DNA from: Acanthosoma haemorrhoidale
Taxonomy: Eukaryota > Arthropoda > Insecta > Hemiptera > Acanthosomatidae
Assembly (NCBI GenBank): GCA_930367205.1
Contig: OV884011.1
Location: 46,451,754-46,515,753 of the forward strand
Direction of reading: 5' to 3'
DNA length: 64,000 nt
Below are positions 1-42,811 of the stretch, piece by piece (within the stretch, counting starts at the first letter, position 1; each line of letters begins with the position of its first letter). The notes under the pieces were generated by a model. It saw only the letters and a list, made by a program, of their open reading frames with translations, made no database searches and had not been told where the DNA came from. Position numbers and translations under genes: made by a program.

Positions 1-30196
<30,196 letters not shown>

Positions 30197-30333
30197 GCCT
30201 CTCTTGACACCCAACGCAACCAGTCTGTGTTCATAGAGCTAACAGGTGTACACCTTCTTTTATAAAAAAAAACACACAAAAAAAACTATAATACTTATAC
30301 AAATACACCATATATATGTATGTACATATGTAT

Positions 30334-30337
<4 letters not shown>

Positions 30338-30393
<56 letters not shown>
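30338..30393. repeat. (TA)n microsatellite in mnb 3' region
   Basis: An uninterrupted TA dinucleotide run of about 56 bases, some 140 bases after the mnb stop and therefore probably in the 3' untranslated region. The length is likely polymorphic. Confidence 0.9.
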
Positions 30394-30397
<4 letters not shown>

Positions 30398-31455
30398 TAT
30401 AACTAAGTTAATATTTAAAGTAATATAATGATAATAACTTAAAAATAGTGCTATCTAAAGAACAAAAGTACTCTTGAAGTTATTACAAATTAAAATAAAG
30501 GGACTTCAGTGAAAAAGACTATTGCAAGTGCAAATACGCAATTGAAGTTTTCCCAAATAGTTTAATTATTATGGTGAGAATTGTAGTTCATTAATTAGTA
30601 CAATACTATTGTATTATATATAAATAAATATATGACTACACTTATAAGTACATATATTTATATATATTGATAACGAGTGTGTAAGCGTGTTCGCGATCCC
30701 ATACCCTTCCTGATGGGCCAAAAAAAATCTCTTGAGGGAAAGAAACAAGCACAGTTTTGTTTTGTTTTTGTTCTTGTTTTTGTAAAAGAAAAAAGTATAT
30801 TAAAAATATAACATTAATTGACTATTGTAAGCTTCTGTATTTTCCGACCTAAAGTTAGAGGTTTGATTGATTATTTTTTTTTTTTTTTTTTTTAAATATT
30901 TGTTCATTTTATCATTAAATCCCTAACTTGACTAAATATATAAGTAATTGATAATATATTTCCTGGATATATGTCGGACAGTAACAGAATCATTACAATG
31001 CTTTTAAAAGTATATTATAATAATGTAAATTAAAATGTAATGACTTTAAAAAAATAGCAGAAAAAAAAAAAAAAATTATAAAAAGGTGATGATTTCTTAA
31101 AGAGAATGATTCTGCAATTTTTGAGAAAAAAAAACTTGAAAAAAAAAAGCTTGCAAATCAATCAGTCAGCGTTGAAACAAGACTGAGTTTTAAGTTTTCA
31201 ATATCATAATAGAATTTTTTTAGTATTTTATTTCTTTATTTTCTCTCTCGATACATTATATCTTTAAATTGTATTTCATAAATCATTCATAGCTCAAACT
31301 GTTCATAAACTCTTCTTACACTATTCATTTCATGTGTAATAAATAAATTTGACGAACTCAGTCTTTTGGAAGATTTTACTTTTATTATATTATTTTTTAA
31401 AATGTATAAACAATGGGGACCAGACCTGGCCTAACTAGCATCAATTGTTCTCCCT

Positions 31456-31584
31456 TGTCCCTCTCTCTTTCTCTCTCTATCTATCTCTCTCTCTATCTAT
31501 CTTTCTCTATCTCTCTCTCTATCTATCTATCTATCTTTCTCTCCCTCTATCTTTCTCTCTCCCTCTATCTTTCTCTCTCTCTCT

Positions 31585-31636
<52 letters not shown>
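31456..31636. repeat. compound (CT)/(CTAT)n then (TA)n microsatellite
   Basis: About 130 bases of CT and CTAT units followed by about 48 bases of TA. The ORFs across it are made only of Leu/Ser or Ile/Tyr repeats and are not genes. Confidence 0.9.
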
Positions 31637-31638
<2 letters not shown>

Positions 31639-34118
31639 CCCCATCCCCCTCCCTTACTTTTCACTCGCTAGTCGTTAAATAAATGAAGAATCACATTTCA
31701 AGTGGAACGACATGCGCAGTGACTTGCACATTGTCATCAATACGCAACTTTCAAATTTTGATTTTCACTTTTTTTTCTTTTTTTTTAGGTTTATCATTCA
31801 ATAAAGCATTTTTATTTTTTAAAATCAGGAGTATATTTATTTTGATAATAAGAATAATTATGATGATGATAATAATAACGGAGAAGAGCTCTCAGGGCAT
31901 TGTACTTACTTACCTCAGATTTGTTAACACGTGTAATAATATTAAAGTTTTTGTAACTAGTTTTTTTAACACTATGCTGCCAGTAGCTGTAGTAAGGTTA
32001 TTTATAGAGATTACATTAAGAATAAGTGACGATACAGGCTAACCACTAATAAAAATCCATAAAAGGCACATAGATATTTTGTCATGTGTTTCTTCTTTTC
32101 TTTGACTTGTAAAACTTAGTGTTTTATTAGATTTATATGAGGTTATTATTATTATTATTATTATTATTGTTATTATAAAGATGTAATTAAATTTAGATTT
32201 AACGAAACAAAAAAAAGAGAGAAGAAGTAAATGAACTATTTGGTATGTATAAATGATTAAAATACATTATATATACGTCTATAGGACTATAGTTAATAAG
32301 GATTCTTATTTGTACTGGTCATATATGGAAACCACATTGTATACATATTATGAACATTATTATTAATATTATTATTATTATTGTTATTATTAAAAATGAC
32401 ATATTGCACCCTCAGTCGCTTCTCTTTTGTAAAAAGAGATCATATCTATCTTGTTATTATATATTTTCTATTATTAAAAGGAAATAGTGATTGTGAGGTT
32501 TGGGTTTATGTCCTTTTAATTTCTTTTCTTTTTTGTTATTTACTATTTTAAATTGTCCAAATTTGTGTAAATATATATATATTTATAATTATATATATAT
32601 ACTTAGCGGCAAGGGGGAACATGATTACAAATTACTATTCTTTAAGTGGTTATGTGTAACCATCTAGAACAAATGCATGGGTAATATACCCATCTATATA
32701 AATATAGGAAAATAACAATTATAGATAAATGATATTATCCTTTTATAGAAAAGCAAATTTTATGACAGGTTTTTTTTATCTCAATTTAGTTTGATTTTCT
32801 ACTTTTAGTTAAAAAGAGAAAAAAAGTTGGTTACCAGACAATACACAACAATTTTCACATAGCTACCATTTGTACACAGTTACATCCATCCCCTAATTTA
32901 CACAAACGTAGGAGTGCACTTCACACCTCATATGTGTAAAGTAACAGGTGATAGATATTTGCAAATATATAAATAAAACTATATATGTATTTAATAAAGT
33001 ATTACAAAAAATAATAATAAATAATAAATGAACATTTCTTTTTTACCTGTTGGGTTTACATTTATATTTTTTTTTTATTTGATATCTTCTATGCTATGGG
33101 GATATATCAATAAGGCACCAAATGAAAAATCAATTAAAAGTTATGGCCAGAAAACATTCGTGGTTGAGCACGGCTCCCCCTCACTCTCTTTCCGTCACCC
33201 TTCTCCTAAATGGAAAGGATTTCATGTTCATTATTTCTATTTTTATTTTTTTCAATTTGAAAATATAATTTTAATTTTAAAAAAAAAGTGTAACATGTAT
33301 ACCATAAGAAGAAGAAAAAAAAAACATTCAGTAGTGTAAGTTACATGCTTCTATGTCTAAGGTATGACTTGTTGTGATGTACATACTTATTATAGCGGTT
33401 ATAATTATTAGAGCGTTGTTGAGTATATTTATTATGACAGACCCCCACAGAATGTTTGCATAGAAATGGCAAAGCAGGTCATGAGAAAACAAAAATGTTC
33501 TCGTTACAAATTGCAATTGTACGCTCTTCCAAAAAAAAAAACTCAATAAGTTTCTGTATATTATTATTTACTCGTTACCACAAATTCTCAACATTTGAAT
33601 CAGGGATGAAAAAAAAATCTTTACTTAAGTGTTTTTTTAATTATGACTTCATTCGGAATTGGGTTGGGAGCAGCTTTGATTAAACAAACAATTAAACATT
33701 TTTTGAAATATGTACTTCTTTGAATGATGACAACTCCTATAGAAACATAAATAGAAATTACTAAACAAAAAACACTTTATTAATTATTTTCAATTTTAAT
33801 TGGCCTGAGCTTAACAATATAATATACTTAATATCATGAAAAAATATAAATTAGTTTAATTTCATCATTAAAATATGTAAGAAATTCCTGAATCTGAAAC
33901 TGCTTAAAGGTTTTCCTTTAACATTTATTTTGTATTTTATAAATCAAAGTTTTCATAAAACTGTTAAAATGAATCTTTTCACATCCCTGGTTTATGTACG
34001 TTTTATTTGGAATAGTTTTGGCCAATTTTTGTATCGTTTTATTAAGTAACTACGTCTTTGATAAACGTTTTTTTCATTTGATGGAAGAAATGTTCTACAA
34101 TACACAGTTCCTATTAAT

Positions 34119-34119
<1 letters not shown>

Positions 34120-34154
<35 letters not shown>
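34120..34154. repeat. (AAT)n microsatellite
   Basis: About 11 units of AAT/TAA in the spacer between the two genes; related shorter ATT runs occur at 32145-32176 and 32357-32393. Confidence 0.85.
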
Positions 34155-34156
<2 letters not shown>

Positions 34157-36908
34157 TTTATTTTCTAATATGTTTTACTTACCTTTTTGTTAGATATTTT
34201 GTTTTTACAATGCTCTACCATTTCTATAGCTAACACTGACTTAATGAAATGCTAAGTGAAAAAAAAAAGAATTAAAAAAAAAAAAGAAGTAAGATTTTGT
34301 GATTGTAGACTATTTATATTGACTAATGAGAGTTTGAGCTATCTTATTTAGATTAATACTGTTAGTTTAAATGACATGTTTCCTTATAGTAAATATATGA
34401 AAAATTTCAAGCCTACAGAGCTTATTGTAAACAGAAGGAAACCACCAATGAAATGATTATATGTATGATCATGAAACAAAGTTATTAATAAAATGAATAA
34501 ATATTTATAAATAGGGCATATATTCATTACATGTATGCATGTATACATATATTTATATGTGTGTATGTATATGTATTCACCATATTTATTCCATTGGTGT
34601 TTACCTTGATGCAGGAGATATAAAAACAAGTTGAACAAAATTAATTTTATCTTTTAATTTTGAGAAGATTGTATATACTGTTAAAACATTGTGAGATGTC
34701 TGTAGGCTTGATCTATTTAACATCTATATGATCTTAATTTTACAATGCCTTTGGCAAAATCTTTTCACCCATCTCGCTTTTTGTTAAATAAAATATGACA
34801 GTTTGTTGAATTATTCTAATTATCACCTTAATCACTACTATAATTTCCTTCTATATTTATTCCCCCTTATAATACGTATTGTTAATTACAATCAAAGTAA
34901 TCCTATTTTTTTTTTATAAATACAACTGCATTGATTCAGGAACTTCAGATGATTACATACATAAATGAAATATTAAATTTGTATTAGGTAATAACCTTTT
35001 GACTATGTAAGCTTTATGGAATAAATTTTGGTAATGAAAAAAAAGTTGTGACATGTAGGCCATGTCTCTGATGTCTACAGGCCACGCTGTTTTCTTTTCT
35101 CTTAATGGGTCTGTGCTCCAAATTGAAGTTATTCGTTCTGTCAATCAGCTGGAGGAAAGACAATCAAAGGGCATTGTTGTACTTAGGCTGTTATCTGGAA
35201 AAAGTAGAAACACTATTTAGAGACTGGATACCTCCCAAGACACATAGGGTCACAAGTGCCTGCCTGGCAAGATCAATTTTTAATAAGGTTACATGCTGTT
35301 CAGAATTGATAATGGGATATGTGTTTTTTGACCAAGTAAGGGAAAAAGACTTCAAAGAGAACTTCATCCCTTAAACTAAATTGCCAGAAACATATTGAGA
35401 ATACCTTTGGGGAGTAAGAAAGTAGTGCATAGTCTTTTATACAGAAGTGTTTAAATTTCATTTACACTTAATTGATGGTCACAGTTGTTAGGATCAGAAA
35501 GAAAGAGGGTAAACCTGTACCCTACAGTATCAGATTTTTTTTTTGTAGGGCTGGGTTATTATCTGGGAGAGAATTTCATGGAAAGAAAATCTAATTTAAT
35601 CATTGTACAGAATAAATCTCTGGCCACTTATATGACATTGAGGGTAGATCGAAGATTTCATTATAATGTGAGATAAAGCCTGCACTCATTCTGCCATAAT
35701 CACTACTGAGTACCTTAAGAATAATTACATTGAAATGTTGCAATCGCCAGCTTTCAATCGAGATCAACTTGTATTCCGATCTGATCAGGCATTAAATATC
35801 AGGGACTTTGAAGCAGTATGACTCAAAAAATGAGCCTAACACATTTACAGAGCTCGAGACCATTTTACGGGTAAACGGAGGCAGCATAAGATACTGATAA
35901 AAATGTCATTATCTCTAATCAAATGGTTGTTGAACCTGAAAGGAGATGCTTTACTTTAAGACTGGACTGGGGCTATTGTCTTTTGTCCGCCTGTCGGTTT
36001 AAATTTCAAAGGTGTATTCTACAATATCTTGAGTATATGTATGTTTTGGTCGTAGTATGATAACAGGAGGTATAAGAAAACAAATTAATGTGATTTAAGG
36101 CAGATCCTTTTACTCCAACTTTCAAGATGTAAAGTTTTGAATAGTCCCTTCAATTCAGAATTTGAGACAATAATGCAAAGATAAATTCAAAAATTGTATG
36201 AAGATGTCAAGTGTGAAACAGCACTCAATTAAGGATTTTGTTAATTATGAGGATGAGCCCTGTAAGTCAATATCCTTCGCAAAATTTAGAATATATTTTT
36301 TTTAATTATAACAAATTTTTATTTCCAGTTCTTGATTACTTACCAATGTACTTTTAATTGGGCTACTAATGATAAAACCATTCAAATCACAAGCCACAAC
36401 TAATGACTATTATAAAATTTACCTTGCAATTACAAGTTGTATTTAGAAGTAATTCTAAATTGATACTGCTGTACATTAATTGTGTGCGAGTCAGCGGTCA
36501 AACAGAAACACGTATTCAGCAAGAAGTTTATTTTATTTTTATAATGGTTTGTTGTTAATACTGTTACACAATATAGGTATAGTGTTGTTGATAGCAGGAG
36601 CATTCTATAGTAGCAGATTTTTATATACAAACCAGACAGAAGTACATTATGCAAGTTTAAATTGCTTTTAATAGTGTCATTAATTATTATTGTAAAGTTA
36701 ATAAATCAAAGTCACTGAAAACTCATTTTTGGAAAAAATTGTTTTACTTTTAGAAAACCCATGAACCTGTCTTGTATAATACTGCACTCAGTTGTAAAAA
36801 AAAAAACCTGCTCAGTATGTTTTCCGCTGTCACAATATAGTTTTTCAATCATATTGAATATATCAAATTTAAGAAATCACCATCCTGACAATAATGTGTA
36901 ATTTGAGT

Positions 36909-36909
36909 T

Positions 36910-36941
<32 letters not shown>

Positions 36942-36950
36942 TCTTTTTTT
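36909..36950. repeat. long T-tract
   Basis: About 42 bases, nearly all T with two C interruptions. It could be an inverted poly(A) tail of an old retroposon, but no element is recognised beside it. Confidence 0.6.
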
Positions 36951-39900
36951 TACAAAGTAAATAAATTTGTCAGCAGCTTAAAATAATTCTGTGTTTGATG
37001 TAGAGGCATCATATTTCACATGGTAGTTTCATGATGTTAAAAAAGGAATCCCATTCAATCAACCATGATGTCTTTAATTATCACTATAGTAAAAATATAT
37101 ATATCCTATCATATTGAGCAGCATATAAAATTCAAGGTGTTAAAATCATGATAAATTTTATATATATAATATATTGAATCAAATAATAATTGGCGAGTAA
37201 TAATAGTCAGTGATTGAATTCATTTATTAATGAATTTAGTGGTCCCAATTTCTCCTGATCAATGGCAAGCTATCTGTGTATTTGACATTAATAATAAGCC
37301 ACAAATTTTATATAATGAAAAACTTTATTAGTTTAAAATTAAAATTTTAAATAAACCGTCTGTTTTGCTAATTTATAACCTGAAAAAGTTTAATAATGAA
37401 AGTGTGAGATATAAATAAAATGACAGAAGTAGAGCTATCTCTCAACTTTTTCAAAAGAAAGCTTTCAATTGTATTTTAATACCATGATCATCAGATATGG
37501 AAGTTAACACATAAGCATCATAATAAATAAAAAGTGCATTGCTTGGATAACTGGGACGGTCACTAAAAACATAGTTAAACAATGAAAAAATGACTTAATT
37601 TTTATTTATTAACATAATCTGAACACTTCAATTATTTATTGACATAAAAGAAACTTATTATTATGTATAAAAGTGATGAATAAATTGAAAAGCTTTTATA
37701 GCTAATACAATAGATCGCCACTATACTATTTTATAAGTTTACTTATCATAAACAGTTAAACTGCGTTAAAATAGTTAATGCTTCTGAAATTTCATAAAGA
37801 AGCTGATTGTAGTAAAAAGTATTAATCGGAATTTCTGTCTCATGTTAAGTAGGAGCTGCAAAAGTTTCTAATTTAAGAAGCTAACTGTTATAAGGTTCCA
37901 ACTCCTGTAAATAATCCATGACTCATAATATGCAGGTTAAGTAAATTATTGAACATCGAGTACAACATTATTTAATTTATATTTCATTAATAGTTCATGT
38001 AAGATCAACTTCCAAGTAGTACGTATAAATCATATGAAAGACCAATAAGCACTAAAGTACAACGCCAATTTATAATACTTCATCCTACCCATTAAAAATA
38101 TATTTCATAAACCACCTATAATAAATGTAAAAACAAAACTTAACTGTTAATCAGTTATTTGCTTGAATATTTAGGGATTAGAGAGAAACATAAGGATTAT
38201 TTCATGTAAATAATTGGAATGCAGCACGGCCTATTGATTAAAATCAGAAACTAACTTGACTAACAAGCAAATTGAGTGCAGTGTCATCTGCTGAGTGAAA
38301 AAAGAACTAGCTCCAGTACAGGTTGGGAAGTGAGACAGAGATGCTTAGGGTGAGTATTTCATTGAAAAAATTTATGTGTAGCGCTACCTGTTGTAAAATA
38401 GCAGGAACTAAGTAGGAAAATTGCCATATTTATTGAGCTGTAAGAAAACTAATTGGGCCAGTCATTTTTTTTCATCAGAAAAATCTTTTTTCTTTCTCGC
38501 CAGAAAATTTTTATTCAGTACCTGGTCTTTGGGATCCCGCAGGAGCTAACTTCTCCAGTCAGCGCCAGGCATAGTTCTTCTGCGGCTCAATAGTTGTCAC
38601 TGCAGTGCAATAAATAATTAATTTTTGCTATTTAGTTCCAACTATCAACTAACAGCATGTCAATTTATTGGATTTAATAATCCCCTCTCACTCTAAATAT
38701 CACTCTCTTAACAATCTGTACTGGATCTAGTTATCTTTTTACTCAACAGATGGCACTGCAATCCATTCAATTTACTCTTGTTTTAAGTTAGTTTTGAATT
38801 TGAATCAATAGATCATGGGGAAAACCAATTATTTACATAAAATAATCGACTTTTTAACAGACATTTTTATAAGGAAAATGAAGGAAACGCTGATGGGCGT
38901 GTATTTCAGCATAATTATGGAATGTTTGGAGCAATTTACACCCAACTTGGTACACATACAACTTACATCCTCGGAAAAATACTGGGGTGGTCTGACAACC
39001 CTAGCTTTTTTCCACCATTAATATTTCTGCAACTCCCCCCAAAAAAGCAATATTTGAATTTAATTTAGAGTTAATTATTCTGGTTTAAATTTGATCAAAG
39101 TATTAGTTTCCATTTTGATTGAATTTATTCACTATGTAAATAAAATTAATATTGACACCAACTGTACTCCTTGATTGTACCAAAATTTTAAATAGTTTAT
39201 GAAGTGAGCAATATCTTACAATTAAGGGTTTCAGTTTTATAGTTTGCTCATTGTAAGGGATAAATTTATCTGCAAATAACAAAAAATGTTAAAAGTCAAA
39301 CAAATTGATTATTTTTATGTATTAGCTATTTTTACAGTATCTTTAATTTTTGTTAAAACTTAAGAATAGGCTATTAAATGAATATTATTAGAATAAATCA
39401 TGTAGTATGATTAATTTTACTTGATGGTTAACAGGATTCAAGTTGACATCTTTTAGTAGACTTAGTAGAATCTACCACAGTAGCGGCATCTATATAAATT
39501 ATTCTCCTCAATCGACACGTTTATCACCAAGTCAACAGAGAGTTGGCGATTTTGTTTTAATTACTATGCTCTGGAGCAGAACACATTAGAAGGTTTTGTG
39601 CACTCCCTAGTCCAGGAGATTTATGCATCTGAGTAATCACTGATTAATGGCTAGTTGATCATTTACACGGACATTTAAGATATTATTTGTTGAGGAAATC
39701 AATAACATTATTAAACTGGTACTAAGGACATTGATGTATTTACATTTAAAGACGAACAACAATAATTATAGAATAATATATTAGAGTGAACTCAAGGCAT
39801 ACTATATCTGCGCACTTTCTCGCAGAACTTACTGTTTTTTATTTATTTTTTCTTCTTCAAATTTACAAATGAGTAAGACACAGAGTTACAACTCTCTATG

Positions 39901-42730
39901 TTTAAGAGTCTATCAGACTTATGTCGCTTTATTTCAACTAAGACTTTTCACAATACTTTGTTAGCACCAATAAAATATTATCTCACATTAATATACAAAA
40001 TATAACAAACTATATAATGCAAAAACATTACGTTGGATGAAACTTTTAATGCTCATCAGTCATTTTTCACAATTTTTTTTTTTTTGTTTTTCATCGTTTT
40101 CAATATACGCACATCCTTTAACTGCGTACATAATCAATTTCTCCTGGTAACATCAAATTATAAACAGTCAAAACTATGTGCTTATTTATATATACAATTA
40201 ATTGAAAAAGTGTAAAATTTAAAATATAACAGAGGGAAAGTTACATTCTCCTACTTTGCAATGTTCATTCTCCAATAATGCATGTATGTACAATTACATA
40301 ACTTAACCTATTGCAAAAGTGCAAATTTTAATTATAATAATCCTGACCTGACAGTTTAACATTAATATAAAAGTGTTCAATTTAGGAAATAGGCCTCTCT
40401 ACTTACAATCCATCAAGAAAATATCACACAATTTCACAGGTGAGAATTGTTGTGGAAAGCAGTATTTATTACAATCATATTAATCAAATGGACATTTATT
40501 TTTTTATTCCTTTTAAATAGTTTATGGGTCTACATTATTATGCTTTCTAGTTTAAAAGGTATCTCAAAGTGGCAGTCATGTTGTCAGTCTCATTTCATGT
40601 ATATATATAATAGCATTCTCTTGAGATATTAATTTTAAAAACAAAGTCTGAAATAAGACACAGTAAACATTATGAGTCTTATTAGCTTGCCTTTAGTAGG
40701 CAAGTTGCTAACGATAATGAAAGATTATTTCTCATTGGTCGCTATACTTATATAAACGTCGAATATTTCACTCTTTTTTTCTTTTTTTTATCGGTAATCA
40801 TTTCTAATGTAAAGTATATATTTATTAATTATACTTAATTAATCTTATTATAAATAATTGTGAAAGATGAATTGACATGAAGCTTAGCTATGTTTAATGA
40901 GATGATTATTACAATTAATGACTTACTCGTTAAAGTCACTTATTTTATGCTTGAACGATTTCAAAATGTTTACAGGGTGACCACAACTCCAACTTTTGAG
41001 AGCATTTTTCAATATTAAGCCAAATGCAATTCTTAACAAAAAAAACAAACTTAGTATGAACTAAGCAGAGAATTAAATCGCATTAAGCAAATGTCAATCA
41101 AAAGACATTCAAGATTAATGAGTAAATATTGACACATCTGACAGCAGAGGGAGTAGACGATGAAAGTCATTTGCGAAAACATTTGCGACCCCCTGCCTCC
41201 TTACCAAAAAAATTGTATTGGTCTTTTTTTCTGACAAAAAAATGTCAAGTGAAATAAAAGTTTAAGCCAATGATAAAAGAGTGAGTAATCACAAAAATCT
41301 ACTAGTAGAGAAGTAAAATGTGGTTTGGACCACGAACACTCTGGTTCTTTGTTGTGGTATCTTGAGTATTATCTTTAACTGATTTGTAACTTATTTATCT
41401 AAGTTTATTATTCAAGTCAGGAATGCTGGATTGTTCTATTGAGAGCGAACCACTTCTGCGTAAGTAAAGTTCATTATTTTTATTTGAACGTAGAAACTTC
41501 ATGTCATGCATCAGGAACACTATTCGCTACATTTGAAAATCCTCAATTATCTTTAATCGTCTCCAATTTAGTTTTTATAAAACTGTGAATTGGTTCACTC
41601 TAAATGCCATAATCTTGATACTGGTATATTAAGAATTGCATTTCCTATAACTTACAAAATTTTTACCATTTTAGTTGGAGTCACCTTGTATATGCAACAA
41701 AGGAACTTATAAGGAAAATTTATTTCTGTAAATAAAAATTAAAAAATAAAATCCCATCAAGAGAAGAATCAAACAAATTATATCCATTGCAAAGCAGTCA
41801 AATAATGCAGCAATGATAAAATAGTATAGTTTACATGTGAATACTGTAAGATCCATGTACATATATATAAATTTATATATAGTTATAACAAAATTATAGT
41901 CTCTATATACACAATAATACACAACCTATTTTGGTTTTGGTGAAATTATTTTAAAGGACCTGGTTTTGTACTTAAACTGAAAGGAATAATTGTAACAAGG
42001 CTACTTACAATTTATTTACTCTATGTCGATACTGGCAGTGTTTAAATATTTCCATTTATATTCAAAAAAGCCAAAGCAACTTCAAGAAGATTATCGCCAA
42101 AAAAAAAAAAAATTGCTTTAACCCTAAATATAAATGTGAAATTGATTAAATTAAAATTGTACCGACATAAAGTTAACAGCCTGTCAATGTATTCCGCAAG
42201 TGATGGAATACTTAACAAACAATATTTTAACAGACCCGTCCACCACTGATATTTACAAAAAAAAAAAAGAAAAAAACTGGCTTTCAAGCCGTCAATTCAC
42301 AAAAAGGAACATAATGAACCTGGATTGTAAGCTTGGTAACTTCGCGACTTAGTTATTTTTAATTCAAAATTAAGAAAAAAAGAAACAAACAAAAATGGCA
42401 TCATTACATTTGGAATATCTGCATGAAAGAGTCAACTAGAAGATCACTTGTTACTAATGAAATAAGGATAGTAGGTCAAAGTTTTATCATTCTTTTTTAT
42501 GAAAATGGTAACAAACATTCATATTATAGGAATCAACATTATATAAAAATCACAATAGCATTCTTTGCTTTCCCCTCTCTCGCTAACTCAGACTAAGGCG
42601 AACTCTCTCATCGGGGGCGAGTTCAGCTTTGGTCTGTTGGAGGGGGGGGGGCGCAGGTCGCTGGTGCAGTCTTGCCCTAATTCCGTCGCACTATAGGCTT
42701 CCTCGGAGATCTGATGCCTCTATGCTCCTA

Positions 42731-42811
42731 TTACCTCTGGATCGTTGAATTGAGGAGGAATGGAACATAGAACATTTTACTTTCGAGTAGAAGTGAAGCT
42801 GCTGACTGAAC
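42731..42811 (-). CDS. Hr4: Hr4 exon 10: conserved C-terminus and stop
   Basis: 27 codons including TAA at 42731-42733 (reads TAA on the minus strand). After acceptor tttttacag: [20 protein letters not shown] then [19 protein letters not shown] is nearly invariant in insect HR4. The exon continues as 3' untranslated sequence toward lower coordinates; a possible AATAAA (minus) lies at 42011-42016, far enough away that its use is only a guess. Confidence 0.93.
   Translation of the reverse strand, partial: VQSAASLLLESKMFYVPFLLNSTIQR

Larger units (their letters stand above)
30197..42730. other. mnb 3' untranslated region, spacer and Hr4 3' untranslated region
   Basis: The stretch between the two stop codons. 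It is very AT-rich with TA, CT/CTAT and AAT microsatellites concentrated in 30300-34200. Many AATAAA motifs occur in both directions, so neither transcript end can be placed. A slightly richer segment 35040-36000 has open stretches without recognisable protein. The last 150 bases before the Hr4 stop (42580-42730) are GC-richer and probably Hr4 3' untranslated sequence. Confidence 0.65.

Noticed and set aside
30246..30428. 60-codon ORF after the mnb stop
   Set aside because: Its second half is only the TA microsatellite (Ile-Tyr repeat).
31413..31682. Two overlapping ORFs of Ser/Leu/Ile/Tyr repeats
   Set aside because: They are translations of the CT/TA microsatellite.
38815..39021. 68-codon plus-strand ORF (MGKTNYLHKIIDFLTDIF...)
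   Set aside because: No family recognised and no splice or element context. It may be part of an unknown repeat, but the support is too thin for a call.
30197..42730. CRISPR-like or regularly spaced arrays in the spacer
   Set aside because: The repeats are simple microsatellites without unique spacers of constant length.
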